Both the position numbers and the translations under genes were made by a program. Below are positions 41,078 through 50,013 of a stretch of DNA of 64,000 nucleotides, piece by piece. The stretch's first letter is position 1, and every line of letters begins with the position of its first letter. The DNA is from Haloprofundus salinisoli (GTDB lineage: Archaea; Halobacteriota; Halobacteria; Halobacteriales; Haloferacaceae): NCBI RefSeq assembly GCF_020097815.1, contig NZ_CP083663.1:2108001-2172000 (forward strand), read 5' to 3'. Under the pieces are notes generated by a model that saw nothing but the letters and a program-made list of their open reading frames with translations, was not told the origin of the DNA and did not search any database.

Positions 41078-41533
41078 TCACTTGTCGTCTCGCCACCGTC
41101 GAACCGCACTGGCGAGCGCGTCGACCGCTTCGTCGATGCCGAGTTCGTCGGTATCGAGCGCCAGGTCTGCGCGCGCTCCGGGGTCGTCGAACTCGCCGTG
41201 GACGACGTAGACCCCCCGTTCGTCGATGCCGTTCTCGCGGGCGCGGTTGCGCTCCAGACACGTCTCCAGCGATGCGGTCACGTGAACGAGATGGACGTCC
41301 GGAAGCCGCAGAAACCGCTCCTGCCACTCACGGCGGTAGAAGGTACCGTCGAGCAGCCAATCGTCGTCGGGCCGCTCGGCGACGCGGTCGTACAGTCGCT
41401 CGTACGTCCGCCGCGAGAAGTCGTCCGAGTGCAGCACCTCGAACGGCGTACCCACCGCAGCCAGTCGCTCGGCGGCCCGCGCCGAGACGGTCGTCTTACC
41501 CGCCCCCGGCGGTCCGCAGACGATGAGAATCAC
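41078..41533 (-). CDS. P-loop kinase-like ATPase
   Basis: 151 residues. Walker A is MILIVCGPPGAGKTTVSARAAERL at the very N-terminus. LHSDDFSRRTYERLYDRV gives the substrate-region Asp pair, LLDGTFYRREWQERFLRL matches the kinase lid, and HVTASLETCLERNRAREN is a typical Arg-rich lid of the adenylylsulfate- or RNA/tRNA-kinase-like group (PSTK relatives). The C-terminus LALDTDELGIDEAVDALASAVRRWRDDK is canonical. A small-molecule or tRNA kinase; substrate unknown. It lies 28 nt from the GH43 stop on the opposite strand. Confidence 0.82.
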   Translation of the reverse strand: MILIVCGPPGAGKTTVSARAAERLAAVGTPFEVLHSDDFSRRTYERLYDRVAERPDDDWLLDGTFYRREWQERFLRLPDVHLVHVTASLETCLERNRARENGIDERGVYVVHGEFDDPGARADLALDTDELGIDEAVDALASAVRRWRDDK

Positions 41534-41568
41534 TCCGAACTCCGGTGCTCGACTCTCTCGCTCCGTCG

Positions 41569-41793
41569 CTACTTCATTCGTTTGCGGAGGCTATCGAGCG
41601 TCAGCGCTCCCTGTATCGCGTACGAGAGCTTCCGGCTCTTCCGCGCGATGGTGGCGGCACCCAGGAGCAACCCCGCGCGCTTTTTGTCGCCGCGCTTCCA
41701 CGCCATTCCTGCCTGCGTGAGCAGCGACAGCAGGTTGAGTCGGTCGAGCGTGCTTCCGTCTTTCTTTCCGCCGCTCGTGTTCTCGTTCGTCAT
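41569..41793 (-). CDS. small hypothetical basic protein
   Basis: 74 residues with an unusually basic C-terminus: RLNLLSLLTQAGMAWKRGDKKRAGLLLGAATIARKSRKLSYAIQGALTLDSLRKRMK. It has no membrane segment but an amphipathic helix. I recognise no family. The start is MTNENTSGGKKDG at 41793. It lies 35 nt upstream of the P-loop kinase gene on the same strand, so they may be co-transcribed. Its basic composition contrasts with the acidic average here. Confidence 0.62.
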   Translation of the reverse strand: MTNENTSGGKKDGSTLDRLNLLSLLTQAGMAWKRGDKKRAGLLLGAATIARKSRKLSYAIQGALTLDSLRKRMK

Positions 41794-41863
41794 ACGACAG
41801 GATACGGCTTCCAGCCACGTAAGCGACGGGGCTGAACGGCTCGAACTGGGTACTCGCGACCCC

Positions 41864-43168
41864 TCAGACGGGTCCCTCTTCGGCGTGCGAACTGCGGTTG
41901 CGGGCCGCGATGCGGTCCGACACCCAGTCGACGGCCGGCGTCGCCGTCACGCCGTGGACGGCCACGGAGATGAGCACGATACAGCCGACGAGCGCCCACA
42001 GCCTCGGCTCGCCGGGGAACGTGGCGCTTTCCATCGCGTACGCGAGGTAGTAGAACGACCCGATGCCGCGGATGCCGAAGAACGCGATGACGGCACGCTC
42101 ACGCCAGTCGCGGTCGAAGCCGAGGAGTCCGACGACGCCGGCCAGCGGGCGGACGAGGAAGACGATAGCCAGCGCGACGGCTACGTCGACGAGCGTGAGT
42201 GGGTCGAGCAGTCCCGTGACGAGCGCGCCGCCGAACAGCACCATCATGATCGTCATCAGCGACTGTTCGCCCTTCTCGGCGACGCTGTGGAGCGTCTCGT
42301 TGTAGTCGTGGCGGCGCTCGACTCCTCTGAGCACCAGCGCCGCAACGAAGACGGCGAGGAATCCGTATCCGCCGACCAACTCCGTCGCTCCGTAGGCGAT
42401 GAACGTCCCGGCGAGCGCTTCGAGTCCCTCGACGCTCTGGGCGAGTCGCGTCTCGGCGGTGACGCGGAAGACGAGCGTCGCGAGCAGATAACCGATGACC
42501 ACGCCGCAGACCAGCCCCACGACGATTCGGTAGGCGACGTCGACGGCGAACCAATCTGCGACCCAGTTCTCGGGTGCGAGACCCTTCGCGGCGAGGGCGA
42601 TGGCGAGGTAGGTGAAGGGGAACGCGAGGCTGTCGTTGAGGCCCGCCTCGGAGGTGAGCGCGAACCGAACCTCGTCGGCTTTCCCCGGTTGTCCTTCCGC
42701 CATCTCGGCCTCGTCGCCCTCGCCGGGCGGTTCGACCTGTATCTCCGACGCGAGCACGGGGTCCGTCGGCGCGATGACCGCCCCGAGCAGCGCGGCCGTC
42801 GGGATAGCGAGGCCGACGACGCCCCACCCGAGCAACGCGGCGGCCGCGATGGACAGCGGCATCGTGACGGCGAGCAGTCGCCACGTCGATGACCAGCCGC
42901 CGAGCGTCGGGGCGCGGTCGAGTTTCAGGCCGGCGCTCATCAGCGCGATGATGACGCCGAGTTCGGCGAGTTTCTCCGCGACGCTGCCGTACTCCAGCGG
43001 GTCCGGCGTGGGCAACCCGACCGGAAGCGAGAACACGACCGCACCTAAGACGACGTAGAATATCGGCAACGAGATCGGTTGCTCGGAGATGATTCTGGGC
43101 AGAACGGCGACACCGAGCAGCGCAACACCGAGGACGGTGAGTGCGACGACGTAGGGTTCGACGGCCAT
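41864..43168 (-). CDS. Na+/H+ antiporter-like cation:proton antiporter (CPA1/NhaP type)
   Basis: 434 residues, about 12 membrane helices. The exchanger core has LGVIIALMSAGLKLD, GAVIAPTDPVLASEIQV (Asp-containing half-helix of the ion site), FALTSEAGLNDSLAFPFTYLAIALA (Asn-Asp pair of the electrogenic/neutral ion-binding motif, here ND), and HSVAEKGEQSLMTIMMVLFGG and IAFFGIRGIGSFYYLAYA. Likely exchanges Na+ or K+ for H+, central for a salt-in organism. A soluble loop (EPPGEGDEAEMAEGQPGKADE) interrupts the core and is acidic. The start at 43168 (MAVEPYVVALTV) is chosen; upstream frame is Arg-rich. Start agrees with an N-terminal membrane helix. Confidence 0.9.
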   Translation of the reverse strand: MAVEPYVVALTVLGVALLGVAVLPRIISEQPISLPIFYVVLGAVVFSLPVGLPTPDPLEYGSVAEKLAELGVIIALMSAGLKLDRAPTLGGWSSTWRLLAVTMPLSIAAAALLGWGVVGLAIPTAALLGAVIAPTDPVLASEIQVEPPGEGDEAEMAEGQPGKADEVRFALTSEAGLNDSLAFPFTYLAIALAAKGLAPENWVADWFAVDVAYRIVVGLVCGVVIGYLLATLVFRVTAETRLAQSVEGLEALAGTFIAYGATELVGGYGFLAVFVAALVLRGVERRHDYNETLHSVAEKGEQSLMTIMMVLFGGALVTGLLDPLTLVDVAVALAIVFLVRPLAGVVGLLGFDRDWRERAVIAFFGIRGIGSFYYLAYAMESATFPGEPRLWALVGCIVLISVAVHGVTATPAVDWVSDRIAARNRSSHAEEGPV

Positions 43169-43369
43169 ACGGGGACGTACCGGAGCCAAGTCGAAATAGC
43201 TGGTCCGGCCTGACGAAATTCTAACACGACGCGACCGAGCCGCGAGTGTACCTGCGACTCCCCCGCCGACTACGGCCCGTCGATGTTCCGGCGGCGTTCG
43301 GACGGGCTGCGTCACCGGCGTTCTCGGCACGTATCTCCCGTGCTCGCTCTCGGCTCACGTCTCCCCGAG

Positions 43370-44509
43370 TCACTCTCCGCTCGCCTCCCCTCCGGTCTCC
43401 GGACTCGACCCGAGTGATTCCATCGTCGTCTCGGGAGACACCGACTCCCCGTGGAGCAGTTCGGCGAAGGCGATTCGAATCAACTGCAACGACAGCACCA
43501 GCACGAGCGGCCCGAGGAACAGTCCGTACCACCCGAACAGCAGCGTCCCCATGATGTACGAGAACATCACGAGACCGGTGTGAATCTTCCGTCCGGAGAT
43601 GTACGGCCGCAGAACCGTCTGCGGGAGGATGTCGAGGAGCAGAAAGCAGACCACGAGGAGGCCGAGCGGGTAGACGACGAGACTGCCGGAGGCCTGAAAC
43701 GCCCGGGCGAGAAGCATCAGTACGAGCGGGATGTAGACGAGTTTGCCGACGACGATGGGAACGAGCGTCGCCAGCCCGGTCAGGAGCGCGAGAAGCGCGG
43801 CGAGCGGAACCGTGACGGGATCCGGCGCGACGAGGTTGTAGGCGTGGTAGACGGCTGTCGCCAGCACCGCGACGACGAAGATGAGCAGGATGTTGCCGAA
43901 GTACAGCGTCTCCAAATCCTTGTCGACGGCGGTCACGTAGCCGTACGCCGCCGTTCCGGGTTCGGCGACGTCCGAGCGGAACCAGTCGGCGACCCGGTCG
44001 CCGTCGCGGAGCAGAAAGTAGCCGATGGCGAAGGAGAGCGAGAGATGCAACAACCCGTTCGCAATCGCGCCCAGTACGCCGACACCCGCGGTGAGCATCC
44101 CCTGCACCTGTCCGCCGCGGGCGGCGTCGACGACCTGGCTCGGCTGGTCGAGAATCGACTGCAACTGCTCCGGATTCTGACTCCCCGGCAACGCCCCCAG
44201 CAGCGCTTGCATCTGCCCGCCAGCGACCGAACTGAGTTCGTTGAGTCCGACGACGGCGACGACGACGACGACGAGAAACAGGGGCAGCAGCGTGAGCAGC
44301 AGCGTCGAGATGGCCGCGAGGCCGTCCGACGGCGTCACCGCCCGAACGCGCCGATACAGCGGACGCGTCCCGTAGTACGCGAACAGGCCGAGAACGAGCG
44401 TTCCGACGAACGAGTACGCGACGAACGCCAGCGTCGCCGCGAGTACGAGCGTGAGCAGCCACCACCCGGCGGTGGTCCGCGAGAGTGACGTGTCGGTGTC
44501 GGCGAACAT
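43370..44509 (-). CDS. AI-2E family transporter (PerM/YdiK-like)
   Basis: 379 residues with eight or so membrane helices: TTAGWWLLTLVLAATLAFVAYSF, ISTLLLTLLPLFLVVVVVAVVGL, VPLAALLALLTGLATLVPIVVGKLVYIP and LFGWYGLFLGPLVLVLSLQL. The family motif LATLVPIVVGKLVYIP corresponds to the AI-2E signature with a conserved Pro. Family members transport varied solutes or act as Na+(Li+)/H+ antiporters; AI-2 export is named only for a few bacteria. The Gly/Glu-rich C-terminus (SLGSSPETGGEASGE) is cytosolic. Start at 44509 (MFADTDTSLSRTTAGWW) is the first Met before the first helix; divergent from the GH5-like gene. Confidence 0.85.
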   Translation of the reverse strand: MFADTDTSLSRTTAGWWLLTLVLAATLAFVAYSFVGTLVLGLFAYYGTRPLYRRVRAVTPSDGLAAISTLLLTLLPLFLVVVVVAVVGLNELSSVAGGQMQALLGALPGSQNPEQLQSILDQPSQVVDAARGGQVQGMLTAGVGVLGAIANGLLHLSLSFAIGYFLLRDGDRVADWFRSDVAEPGTAAYGYVTAVDKDLETLYFGNILLIFVVAVLATAVYHAYNLVAPDPVTVPLAALLALLTGLATLVPIVVGKLVYIPLVLMLLARAFQASGSLVVYPLGLLVVCFLLLDILPQTVLRPYISGRKIHTGLVMFSYIMGTLLFGWYGLFLGPLVLVLSLQLIRIAFAELLHGESVSPETTMESLGSSPETGGEASGE

Positions 44510-44581
44510 ACACCGAGTACGACGCCGAGCGTGAAACCGGTGGGGGTGAAATTTTACCCTCTCGCCCCCAACGACCTCCCG

Positions 44582-45598
44582 ATGGTATCGTTGACGGCCG
44601 TCCGTGGCGCGATCTACTTTCCGACGCACTCGCACAACCATTACCAGTCGTGGGCCGCCTACGACCCACAGGCCGCCGCGAACGACCTCGACTACGCGAA
44701 ACGGCTGAACCTCAACGCCGTTCGCGTCATCCTCAGCTACCACTGGTGGCGGGAGAACCGCCGCGCCTTCGCGGACGCGTTCGACGACTTCCTCCTCAAG
44801 GCGGAGAACCGCGGCATCCGAGTGCTTCCGGTCCTCTTCGAGAGCATCGGCGAGCAACCGACGAAAGCTCGGCGACGGCCGACCGGGGACGCGCCGGCGC
44901 TGAAATCCCCCTCGGGCGCGACGATTCGACGACCGTGGCGGTGGGACGGTCCCCGAAAGTTCACTCGCTGGGTCGCAAACCGCTGTATCGACCCCGACGT
45001 CGTGCTCGCGCTCGAAATCATGAACGAACCCGGCGAGTACGAACCGCGAGTGAACTTCGTCCGCGAGATGCTACAGGTCGCAAACCAAGCGGCCCCCGTC
45101 GTTCCGCTCACCGTCGGCTGTAAGGACATCCGACTCAACACGCAGTTTTCGGACCCGGAACTCGACGTCTACCAGTTCCACATGAACCTGCCGCCGACCG
45201 AGAAACAGGCGCGCAGAGAGATTCGAGACGCCGTGACGTTCGCCCGAGCGCACGGCAAGCCCGTCTGGCTCACCGAGTGGCAGCGACTCCGGCAGAGTCC
45301 GCGCTCGAACCTCCGCCCGAACTACGCCTCGCTCGCGCCGATAATCGGCGAGAGCGCGCTCGACGGAGACTTCTTCTGGCAGTTGATGCTCAAACCGGCG
45401 TACATGCGAAAGCAGCGGAAGAAGGGTCGTATCAACGGGCTGTTTCACGCCGACGGCGCGGTGTTCTCGGCCGCGGACGCGAACGCGCTCGCAGACTCCG
45501 CACGGACGGAGTCACGGGGGGAGACGGCCGACCGGTCGGTCGAGTGGACCGAGCGCCAGCGACCGCCGGAGGAATTCGACGTAGGCGGCGGAAACTAA
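44582..45598 (+). CDS. GH5-like glycoside hydrolase, no signal peptide
   Basis: 338 residues, (beta/alpha)8-barrel of the cellulase-like GH5 clan. RGAIYFPTHSHNHYQSWAAYDPQAAANDLDYAKRLNLNAVRVILSYHWW is the first blade, LALEIMNEPGEYEPRV carries the acid/base Glu (NEP motif), VYQFHMNLPP and WLTEWQRL carry the catalytic nucleophile Glu. The catalytic pair is therefore intact. The start at 44582 (MVSLTAVRGAIYF) gives the usual N-terminus; a GTG at 44531 would add 17 residues. There is no export signal, so a cytosolic or family-specific role such as glycan remodelling is suggested, unlike the exported GH43 at 39958. Confidence 0.83.
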   Translation: MVSLTAVRGAIYFPTHSHNHYQSWAAYDPQAAANDLDYAKRLNLNAVRVILSYHWWRENRRAFADAFDDFLLKAENRGIRVLPVLFESIGEQPTKARRRPTGDAPALKSPSGATIRRPWRWDGPRKFTRWVANRCIDPDVVLALEIMNEPGEYEPRVNFVREMLQVANQAAPVVPLTVGCKDIRLNTQFSDPELDVYQFHMNLPPTEKQARREIRDAVTFARAHGKPVWLTEWQRLRQSPRSNLRPNYASLAPIIGESALDGDFFWQLMLKPAYMRKQRKKGRINGLFHADGAVFSAADANALADSARTESRGETADRSVEWTERQRPPEEFDVGGGN

Positions 45599-45611
45599 AC
45601 GGCCGAATCGC

Positions 45612-46016
45612 TCAGTCGCTCTCCTCGAAGTCGAGGGCGACGGAGTTGATGCAGAACCGCTTTCCAGTTGGCTGGGGGCCGTCCGAGAAGACGTGGCCGA
45701 GGTGGCCGTCGCAGTTCGCACACCGAACCTCGATGCGGCGCATCCCGTGGCTGTTGTCCTCCAACTTCGTGATCTTCTCCTCGTCCGCGGCGTAAAAACT
45801 CGGCCACCCGCAGGACGAGTCGTACTTCGTCTCCGAGTCGAACAGCACCTCGCCACAGCCGGCGCATTTGTACACGCCGTCGTCGTCGCGGTCGACGTGT
45901 TCGCCGCTGAATCGCGGTTCAGTGCCGCTCTCGCGGAGGATCTGGTACTCCTCGTCGGTGAGTCGCTCGCGCCACTCGGCGTCGGATTTCGGGAGGTCGG
46001 ACTGTTGTTCGCTCAT
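45612..46016 (-). CDS. msrB: peptide-methionine (R)-S-oxide reductase
   Basis: 134 residues, full MsrB length. Zinc-binding pairs are CAGCG (about residues 48-52) and CANCD (about 97-101). The catalytic Cys lies in RFCINSVAL near the C-terminus. GHLGHVFSDGPQPTGKR and SSCGWPSFYA are also canonical. It reduces the R form of methionine sulfoxide in proteins, defending against oxidants. The start at 46016 (MSEQQSDLPKSDAEW) fits the family. Ends 13 nt from the stop of the GH5-like gene (convergent). Confidence 0.94.
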   Translation of the reverse strand: MSEQQSDLPKSDAEWRERLTDEEYQILRESGTEPRFSGEHVDRDDDGVYKCAGCGEVLFDSETKYDSSCGWPSFYAADEEKITKLEDNSHGMRRIEVRCANCDGHLGHVFSDGPQPTGKRFCINSVALDFEESD

Positions 46017-46302
46017 GGCTCGGAGTAAGGGACGACGCCGGTTAGGGGTTCTGTTCGCGGGCGTCAGCCTCGGTCTCGGCACCATTGCCGCCGGCGCGCT
46101 CCAGCACGGTTCCGTTCTCGAACCCATCGCGCGCCTCGCGTTTCTCGCGCCGCAGGCGTTCCAGTCCGTCGGCGTGGACGTACGTCACGAGACGTTCACC
46201 GCTCCCGCGGATTCTCTCGGGAACGTCGTCACGGACGAGTGTGTCGTACTCGCGTCTCCCGGAGCCGCTTCCCTCGTCTTCCGCGCGCTCGCCGCTCGTC
46301 GC
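46017..46302. other. 286-nt gap, no confident gene
   Basis: Between msrB and the aldo/keto reductase. A plus-strand frame from the ATG at 46015 starts MARSKGRRRLGVLFAGVSLG and would give a short hydrophobic helix, but it has no stop until well inside the reductase gene on the other strand. I therefore do not annotate a gene here. The region may hold the msrB promoter. Confidence 0.4.
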
Positions 46303-47091
46303 TCACTCCGGGAACAGTTCCTCCTCGCGTTCGACGGACTCGATTTTCGCCACGTCCTCGTCGTCCAGTTCGAGATCGGCCGCCGCGAGGTTCGCCCGTA
46401 TGTGGTCCTCGCCGCTCGCTTTCGGGATGGTGACGACGTTCTCCTTGCCCGCCAGCCACGCGATGCTGACGCTCGCCTCGTCGGTGTCGTGCTTCTCCGC
46501 TACTTCGGTCAGTTCCGGCAGGTCGAACACCTTCCCGGCGGCCAGCGGCGAGTAGGCGACGAGGTGGTAGCCGTGCTCTTGCGCGTGGGAGACGAGCTCC
46601 GGCTCGTAGAACAGCGGGTGCAACTCTGTCTGGTGGGCGAAAAGCGGCGCGCCCAGCAGGTCGCGCGCCTCGTCGAGTTCCGAGAGCGAAAAGTTGCTCA
46701 CGCCGACGTGTCGAACCCGACCCGCGTCGACGAGTTCGTCGAACGCCGCGAGCGTCCGCTCGGGGTCGTACGCGTCGATGGGTCGGTGGACGTACAGCAG
46801 GTCTGCGTAGTCGATCTGTAGTCGTTCGAGGCTCTCGGTCGTACTCGACAGCACGTCGTCGTAGCCGAGTTTGTCGGCCCACACTTTCGTGGCGACGACG
46901 ACGTCCTCGCGCGACACACCGCTCTCGGCGAGACCCCGGCCGACGACCTCCTCGTTGTCGTAAATCTGGGCGGTGTCGAGGTGGCGGTAGCCGACGTCGA
47001 GGGCGGTGTGGACGCTCTCGACGCCCGGTTCGCCGTCGAGGCCCATCGTGCCGAGGCCCACCGCCGGAAGCGTCGTCTCGCGGTCGCTCAC
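46303..47091 (-). CDS. aldo/keto reductase
   Basis: 262 residues, AKR family, NADPH-linked (beta/alpha)8 barrel. Catalytic tetrad landmarks: GYRHLDTAQIYDNEE (Asp and Tyr), VVVATKVWADKLGYDDV (Lys), LLYVHRPIDAY (His) and HVGVSNFSLSELDEA. The C-terminal IPKASGEDHIRANLAAADLELDDEDVAKIESVE binds the coenzyme phosphate. GTG start at 47091 overlaps the HAD gene's stop by 4 nt (GTGA), so it is translated together with that gene. The pair could act on a sugar phosphate, or a HAD could dephosphorylate a polyol; inference only. Confidence 0.92.
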   Translation of the reverse strand: MSDRETTLPAVGLGTMGLDGEPGVESVHTALDVGYRHLDTAQIYDNEEVVGRGLAESGVSREDVVVATKVWADKLGYDDVLSSTTESLERLQIDYADLLYVHRPIDAYDPERTLAAFDELVDAGRVRHVGVSNFSLSELDEARDLLGAPLFAHQTELHPLFYEPELVSHAQEHGYHLVAYSPLAAGKVFDLPELTEVAEKHDTDEASVSIAWLAGKENVVTIPKASGEDHIRANLAAADLELDDEDVAKIESVEREEELFPE

Positions 47092-47798
47092 GCGCCGGTA
47101 CCTCTCTCGGGAGTCGAAGCCCCCGAGGTCGGCTCGCGGACCTCGACGCCGTCGATGTCGAGCAGTCCGGCGAGCGTCTCGATCTCGTACGTCGGTTCGA
47201 CGTCGAGGGGGTACTCCGCGCGGTGTTCGCGGCAGATGAACGCCGAGTCGAGTCCGGCGTTGTGCGCCGCCAGTACGTCCGTGTCGCTGTCGCCGACGAA
47301 CAGCGCGCGTTCGGCGTCGAGGTCGGCGAGTGCTCTGTCGACGTAGTAGGTGCTCGGCTTCTTCCGCGTCACGCTCTCGGGGATGGGTTCGCGGCCGTAC
47401 GCCGTCTCGAACAGGTCGGTCACCCCGAAGTGCGAGAGGACGAAGTCGACCGTCTCCTGCTGGTTCGAGGAGACGATGCCGAGCGGGTGGTCGAGCGAGC
47501 GCACCGTGTCGAAGTCGTCGTACAGCGCCTTCCGACCGGCGCGAATCTCGGCCTGCTGGGCGCGGGAGGCGAATCGGTCGCGGGCGGCGAAGAACGTCTC
47601 GGCGTCGAAGCCGTACGCGTCGGTGACGCTCGTCAGGCTCTCCGGCGTCACGCCGAGGGTCATCGCGTCCACGTGGTCGTCGTGGGGGTCGTCGACGCCG
47701 CAGTCGACGAACGCCTCGCGGGCGGCGCGTTCGAGCACGGCGACCTCGACGAGGCTCACCAGCACGCCGTCGTTGTCGAAGATGATTGCGTCGTACAC
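47088..47798 (-). CDS. HAD-superfamily hydrolase
   Basis: 236 residues, HAD subfamily IA, phosphoglycolate-phosphatase-like. Motif I AIIFDNDGVLVS (residues 4-15), motif II LGIVSSNQQE, motif III/IV KKPSTYY and ALFVGDSDTDVLAAHNAGLDSAFI. A helical cap is present (about 20-85). Its Asn-Asp in FDNDG replaces FDxDG canonical Leu/Met only. It is the upstream gene of the coupled pair with the aldo/keto reductase. Substrate unknown. Start at 47798 is natural. Confidence 0.88.
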   Translation of the reverse strand: MYDAIIFDNDGVLVSLVEVAVLERAAREAFVDCGVDDPHDDHVDAMTLGVTPESLTSVTDAYGFDAETFFAARDRFASRAQQAEIRAGRKALYDDFDTVRSLDHPLGIVSSNQQETVDFVLSHFGVTDLFETAYGREPIPESVTRKKPSTYYVDRALADLDAERALFVGDSDTDVLAAHNAGLDSAFICREHRAEYPLDVEPTYEIETLAGLLDIDGVEVREPTSGASTPERGTGA

Positions 47799-47960
47799 TG
47801 CCGTGAACTGACGAGCGAGATGTCAAAAAGCACTCGCCGTCCGGAGGGCGTAAAACGGCCCGCCGTCGAACTCACCGTCAAACGAATCTTTTAGCGCCTC
47901 GCGGCCAACCGTTTTGGCGATGGCGAAGTCCACAACGGTCGACACCGACTGGGAGGGACG

Positions 47961-49025
47961 ATGACCCGAACCGTCGGCATCGTCGGCGCGGGTGCGGCGG
48001 GGGTCGGCGCTGCGTACGCGCTCCGAGACACCGACTTCGGCGTGACGATTCTGGAGAAGAGCCGCGGCGTCTGCGGCCGCGCGGCGACGCGTCGCCGCGG
48101 CGACTGTCTGTACGACCACGGCGCGAACTATCTGAAAGACGCCGACGACCGCACCGTCGAACTCGTCGAGGAGCTCGGTGACGACGGACTCGTCGCCTTC
48201 GACGACCCGGTGTGGACGTTCGACGCCGACGGCGAGATCGCCGAATCCGACCGCGACACGGAGACGAAGTACAGCTGGGAAGACGGCCTCACGCAACTCG
48301 CGAAACGCCTCCTCGCGCGAACCGACGCGGCAGTCTACCGGGAGACGTGCGTCGAACGCATCCAGCGCGGCAGCGGACGCGAACACGTCGACGAGGACGC
48401 CAGCGGCGACCGCTGGTACCTCGTCGACACCGACGGCGAGTCGTACGGTCCCTTCGATGCGGTCGTACTGACGCCGCCCGCGCCGCAGACCGCCGGGCTC
48501 CTCGCGGAGACGAAGTGGCACAGCGAACACCTCCCCGCGCTGCGCGAGGTCGTCGGCGCGGTTCGCTACCGGCCGATCCGCTCGGTGATACTGCACTACC
48601 CCTTCGAGGTGGACGTCCCCTACTACGCGCTCGTCAACACCGACAAGGAACACGACGTCGGGTGGGCGTCGCGCGAGGAGTGCAAGCGCGGGCACGTCCC
48701 CGACGACGAGAGTCTCTTCGTGGTCCAGATGGCCCCCGACTGGTCCGAGGAGCACTACGACGACCCCTTGGACGAAGCGGCCGGTGTCGTCGCCACGAAG
48801 GTGGCGAAACTGCTGGACGACGACCGACTCACCGAATTCGACTGGACCGACGACCAAGGATGGCGCTACGCACAACCGAACGGAGGCGCGAACGAGGAGA
48901 TTTTGCGCCGCGGCGAGGACGACGGCCTCTACTTCGCGGGCGACTGGGTCGCCGGCGAGGGCCGTGTTCACTCGGCGCTGTGGAACGGCGTCGAGGCGGG
49001 CGAGCGGATTTCGGAGGCGTTCTAA
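47961..49025 (+). CDS. FAD-dependent oxidoreductase, renalase-like
   Basis: 354 residues. Dinucleotide-binding TVGIVGAGAAGVGAAYALRDTDFGVTILEKSRGVCGRAATRRRGDCLYDHGANYL at the N-terminus is characteristic of the NAD(P)/FAD renalase-like amine-oxidoreductase group (GxGxxG, E, GGR-like with C-GRAATRR). The C-terminal FAD segment is DDGLYFAGDWVAGEGRVHSALWNGVEAGERISE. Cytosolic. Bacterial renalase oxidises isomeric dihydronicotinamides; the exact substrate here is unknown. GTG-free ATG start at 47961. Confidence 0.87.
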   Translation: MTRTVGIVGAGAAGVGAAYALRDTDFGVTILEKSRGVCGRAATRRRGDCLYDHGANYLKDADDRTVELVEELGDDGLVAFDDPVWTFDADGEIAESDRDTETKYSWEDGLTQLAKRLLARTDAAVYRETCVERIQRGSGREHVDEDASGDRWYLVDTDGESYGPFDAVVLTPPAPQTAGLLAETKWHSEHLPALREVVGAVRYRPIRSVILHYPFEVDVPYYALVNTDKEHDVGWASREECKRGHVPDDESLFVVQMAPDWSEEHYDDPLDEAAGVVATKVAKLLDDDRLTEFDWTDDQGWRYAQPNGGANEEILRRGEDDGLYFAGDWVAGEGRVHSALWNGVEAGERISEAF

Positions 49026-49235
49026 CGCCCGTCGGCTCCGTTTCGCCGCTTCGATGACTCGACAGCATGCACTGTCGGATATTCGGAGAACCCCCTCAAT
49101 AGCGGTACAGGGGAGTATATTACTCACTTGCAGCAGACTTAACAAATCCGGCGGACACGCAACAATCGTAATGCGTCCTGTTCAGTTCGGCGGGTCGAGC
49201 CCCCTCGACTGACAGGACCATTCGTCACCCTACCA

Positions 49236-49661
49236 ATGTCTCAGACAGACCGACCGACTCCGACGGACGAGGCGGACTCGATACGCGAAGAGTACATTCT
49301 GGGCGTTCGAATCGTCGAACGTTCGACTGCCGACGGCGACACCCGATATCGATTCGAGGCACCCCACCACGAAGGCGTCGAGTTCGAAGACCCGGAGATG
49401 GCGACACTGTACGCGGATATCTACTTCGACGTGAACGGCTTCGAGGAGGCGGGAACCGGCGAGCGCGGCGTGCCGCCCGAAATCATTCAAGCGGGACGGG
49501 ACACGCTCGCGGCGTACTTCCTCACGCAACCCGGAACGGACGTCAACTGGGTGGCCTCGTTCTACGGCGTCAAGACGAGCAAAGTCGAACGCTACGTCAG
49601 CTGGGTCCGCGAACGCGCCGAGAAGATTCGCGAGGGCGCGGCGGAGCGAGGCGTGGAGTAG
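49236..49661 (+). CDS. haloarchaeal hypothetical protein with HTH-like C-terminus
   Basis: 141 residues. The N-half is acidic with EEYILGVRIVERSTADGDTRYRFEAPHHEGVEF (beta-rich). The C-half YFLTQPGTDVNWVASFYGVKTSKVERYVSWVRERAEKIREGA resembles a short winged- or simple HTH. No named family. The start MSQTDRPTPTDEADSI at 49236 fits. GTATATTACT upstream at about 49113-49122 is a weak TATA candidate. Possibly a DNA-binding or regulatory small protein. Confidence 0.65.
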   Translation: MSQTDRPTPTDEADSIREEYILGVRIVERSTADGDTRYRFEAPHHEGVEFEDPEMATLYADIYFDVNGFEEAGTGERGVPPEIIQAGRDTLAAYFLTQPGTDVNWVASFYGVKTSKVERYVSWVRERAEKIREGAAERGVE

Positions 49662-49937
49662 CAGTCCAGAACGCTGCTTTTCCTGCTACACTGGTCGTCG
49701 CATTTCGTTACAGGATGACGAAAGGGAAAGTCGCGTCTCAGCAGAACAGCTCCCTGTAATCGACGACGTCGAGTGCGGGTCGGTCTCGGATACTCCTTCT
49801 CGCTTGAGAGCGTTGTCTGATGCGAGTTCAGGGAGGTCTCTGCAGTGCAACCCAACCGTCTATGAGACACTGGCGTAGTCGGCGAAAGAGCTATCTCGAA
49901 ATGAGACAAGTATCAATACACCCTCATATTTTAACCA

Positions 49938-49957
49938 ATTATGCGCATAATACGTAT
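49938..49957. promoter_or_regulatory. palindromic operator candidate upstream of phoX
   Basis: ATTATGCGCATAAT (49938-49951) is a perfect 14-bp palindrome, followed by the 8-bp palindrome ATACGTAT (49950-49957). An imperfect dyad GTATCAATAC sits further upstream, near 49910. They lie 50-100 nt before the TATA box. A phosphate-responsive regulator would be the natural candidate because the gene encodes a phosphatase, but no regulator is shown. Confidence 0.5.
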
Positions 49958-50005
49958 ATATCACACAGTACCACCACACACAGTATATTTGCTATCATCT
50001 CACTA

Positions 50006-50013
50006 TTATAAAA
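50006..50013 (+). promoter_or_regulatory. TATA box of phoX
   Basis: TTATAAAA, the strongest TATA match of the window. Transcription should start about 27 nt downstream (about 50035), giving a 5' leader of around 10 nt before the ATG at 50047. Confidence 0.6.

Noticed and set aside
46015-46300. Small membrane protein starting at the ATG overlapping the msrB start
   Set aside because: No stop before the frame runs far into the opposing aldo/keto reductase gene, and the start sits on the msrB start codon.
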